Source: CAYZBM01 sp964476705
GTDB lineage: Bacteria; Pseudomonadota; Alphaproteobacteria; Rickettsiales; UBA6187
DNA: 64,000 nucleotides
Assembly: GCA_964476705.1 (NCBI GenBank)
Contig: CAYZBM010000002.1
Coordinates: 7,037-71,036, forward strand
Reading direction: 5' to 3'
Within the stretch, counting starts at the first letter, position 1. Each line of letters begins with the position of its first letter. Below, in pieces: positions 63,221 to 64,000 of the stretch. The notes beneath the pieces are model-generated. The model was not told where the DNA came from and made no database searches. It saw only the letters and a list, made by a program, of their open reading frames with translations. The position numbers and the translations under genes are program-made.

Positions 63221-63538
63221 ATGATTAATATTACAGAGGATATACATTCTTTAACTGATTTTAAAAAACATACCAGTGAATTTATTTCTGGCCTTAAAAA
63301 GACAGGACGGCCTGCAGTGTTAACTGTAAATGGTAAAGCTGAGATCATAGTTATGGATGCCTCAGCTTATCAAAATATTCAGGATGAATTGATTTTTAGA
63401 GAAAACATTGCAGAAATAGAAAAAAGTTTGGAAGATTTTGAGTGTGGACGTTTTTCTTCTTTTGAAGATATTTTTTCTCGATTAAAAACAAAAATTAGAA
63501 AACAAGAAAAGAAATTAACCAATAAAAAACTTAAATAA
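63221..63538 (+). CDS. Phd/YefM-type antitoxin
   Basis: 105 residues from the ATG at 63221, which has GGA seven bases upstream; ATG 63215 is also possible. The Phd fold appears as DIHSLTDFKKHTSEFISGLKKTGRPAVLTVNGKAEIIVMDASAYQ. The C-terminal helices (FRENIAEIEKSLEDFECGRF) should bind the toxin. The promoter and operator are clear. A full palindromic element separates it from its toxin gene. Confidence 0.9.
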   Translation: MINITEDIHSLTDFKKHTSEFISGLKKTGRPAVLTVNGKAEIIVMDASAYQNIQDELIFRENIAEIEKSLEDFECGRFSSFEDIFSRLKTKIRKQEKKLTNKKLK

Positions 63539-63543
63539 TATAC

Positions 63544-63722
63544 TATAGTAGATTAAAAAATGATTGACAGTAGAATGCATATATAATCAATCATTATTTA
63601 TAATGCTACATCCCTGAATAAATCCGGGACAGGTTATCCTGAAAAAACATATCCTTATAATACTATTTTATGTTTTATTGAAGGATCCAAAAATACATTC
63701 ATTTCAATTAAGAAATACTATA
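63544..63722 (+). repeat. PE-A palindromic element (type 2) between antitoxin and toxin
   Basis: 179 bp with ends TATAGTAG and TACTATA. Hairpin 1 arms AAAAAATGATTGA and TCAATCATTATTT pair with one mismatch. The linker ATAATGCTACAT follows, then an inserted CCCTGAATAAATCCGGGACA block and the CTGAAAAAACATA hairpin 2. The toxin ATG is the next base after its right end. Confidence 0.85.
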
Positions 63723-63995
63723 ATGTCTGAAAAAAATTATAAAATTATTGTTTCTGATTCAGTCTATATTAAAATGGAAAAACAATATGACTATATTGTT
63801 AGCAAATATGGAATTTTATCTGGAAAAAAATGGTTTAATGGGATTATGAGTGCCATTTCTTCCCTTGCTATATTGCCTAATCGATGTGCTATAGCTGCAG
63901 AAAATACCCATATAAAGAAAGGTTCTAAAAAATTGCTCCGTCATTTAATATATAGTAGATCAAGAAATAATTTACCTCTAATCAATAATTATTAA
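63723..63995 (+). pseudogene. ParE/RelE-type toxin truncated by a palindromic element
   Basis: 90 codons. The ParE/RelE fold is clear in YKIIVSDSVYIKMEKQYDYIVSKYGILSGKKWFNGIMSAISSLAILPNRC. The first 76 residues are native up to KKLLRHLIY; the rest (SRSRNNLPLINNY) is translated from a copy of the element that starts at 63951. ParE toxins normally continue with two or more strands after the L-R-x-L-x-Y segment and end with the active-site region, which is lost here. A codon 15 positions upstream lies inside the preceding repeat and is not the native start. The toxin is probably inactive, though the remainder may lie beyond the window. Confidence 0.8.
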
Positions 63996-64000
63996 ATTAT
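63951..64000 (+). repeat. PE-A element (type 2) cut by the window end
   Basis: Begins TATAGTAGATCAAGAAATAA and matches the copy at 4465-4615 base for base as far as the window goes. It is inserted in the ParE/RelE-like gene. Confidence 0.85.

Overview
This window is AT-rich (roughly two-thirds A+T), Gram-negative DNA that reads as a member of the Alphaproteobacteria, most likely the order Rickettsiales or a close relative. The evidence is a VirB2-type pilin typical of the Rickettsiales vir system, a TlyC-like CBS protein, a DhnA-type class I fructose-bisphosphate aldolase, an Xre regulator of the common alphaproteobacterial type, and the block miaB - phoH - ybeY - tlyC - lnt - xre. It also has the ancestral alphaproteobacterial order hisG-hisD-infA-maf-yacG-tRNA-Phe, and acnA divergent from ccmA. 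The organism keeps LPS (lpxC), lipoproteins (lnt), Tat export (tatA), purine (purB), pyrimidine (pyrB), thiamine (thiE), coenzyme A (coaC, coaB) and cysteine (cysK) genes. That is more biosynthesis than Rickettsia has. The placement is inferred from gene content; no phylogeny was run.

Layout. 1-4.4 kb: oxidative-stress and redox genes (SDR fragment, Old Yellow Enzyme, katG, ohr). 4.9-8.8 kb: tRNA-Ala, tmk, fur, an unknown gene, miaB. 8.9-13.1 kb: a 1374-residue protein of unknown function built from recurring modules. 13.1-21.2 kb: a conserved housekeeping block from phoH to tRNA-Phe. 21.3-24.4 kb: an accessory island with vapBC, an ankyrin protein and an Xre-RES toxin pair. 24.5-31.1 kb: map, a CinA-type domain, a lipoprotein, a pilin-like protein, an MsbA-type exporter, and an ABC-2 permease with a TPR-like partner. 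31.2-33.8 kb: a hybrid kinase and HPt protein. 33.8-45.2 kb: thiE, aldolase, two divergent enzyme-like proteins, an acnA fusion, ccmA, ygfZ, a glycosyltransferase, purB, tRNA-Met and a receiver protein. 45.2-53.9 kb: pyrB, a repeat array, a virB2-like gene and a 2115-residue acidic protein. 53.9-64 kb: plsC, lpxC, tatA, YdcF and DUF192 proteins, coaC/coaB, dut, rrf2-cysK-moeB/thiF, truA, and a toxin-antitoxin pair invaded by repeats.

The most striking feature is a dispersed family of non-coding palindromic elements of about 75-180 bp, called PE-A here. They have TATAG(T/C)AG...CTATA ends, two internal hairpins and a conserved linker. At least 17 full, partial or minimal copies lie in the window. 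The hairpin arms differ between copies but stay complementary. Copies supply the C-terminus of PhoH, truncate a ParE/RelE-like toxin, separate antitoxin from toxin, separate coaC from coaB, and touch the lpxC stop codon. Other notable points are an aconitase fused to a zinc ribbon and two membrane helices, an SGNH protein that has lost its catalytic Ser and His, and two proteins with mitochondrial-presequence-like N-termini. Clear operator palindromes sit at two toxin-antitoxin promoters, and another lies between rrf2 and cysK.
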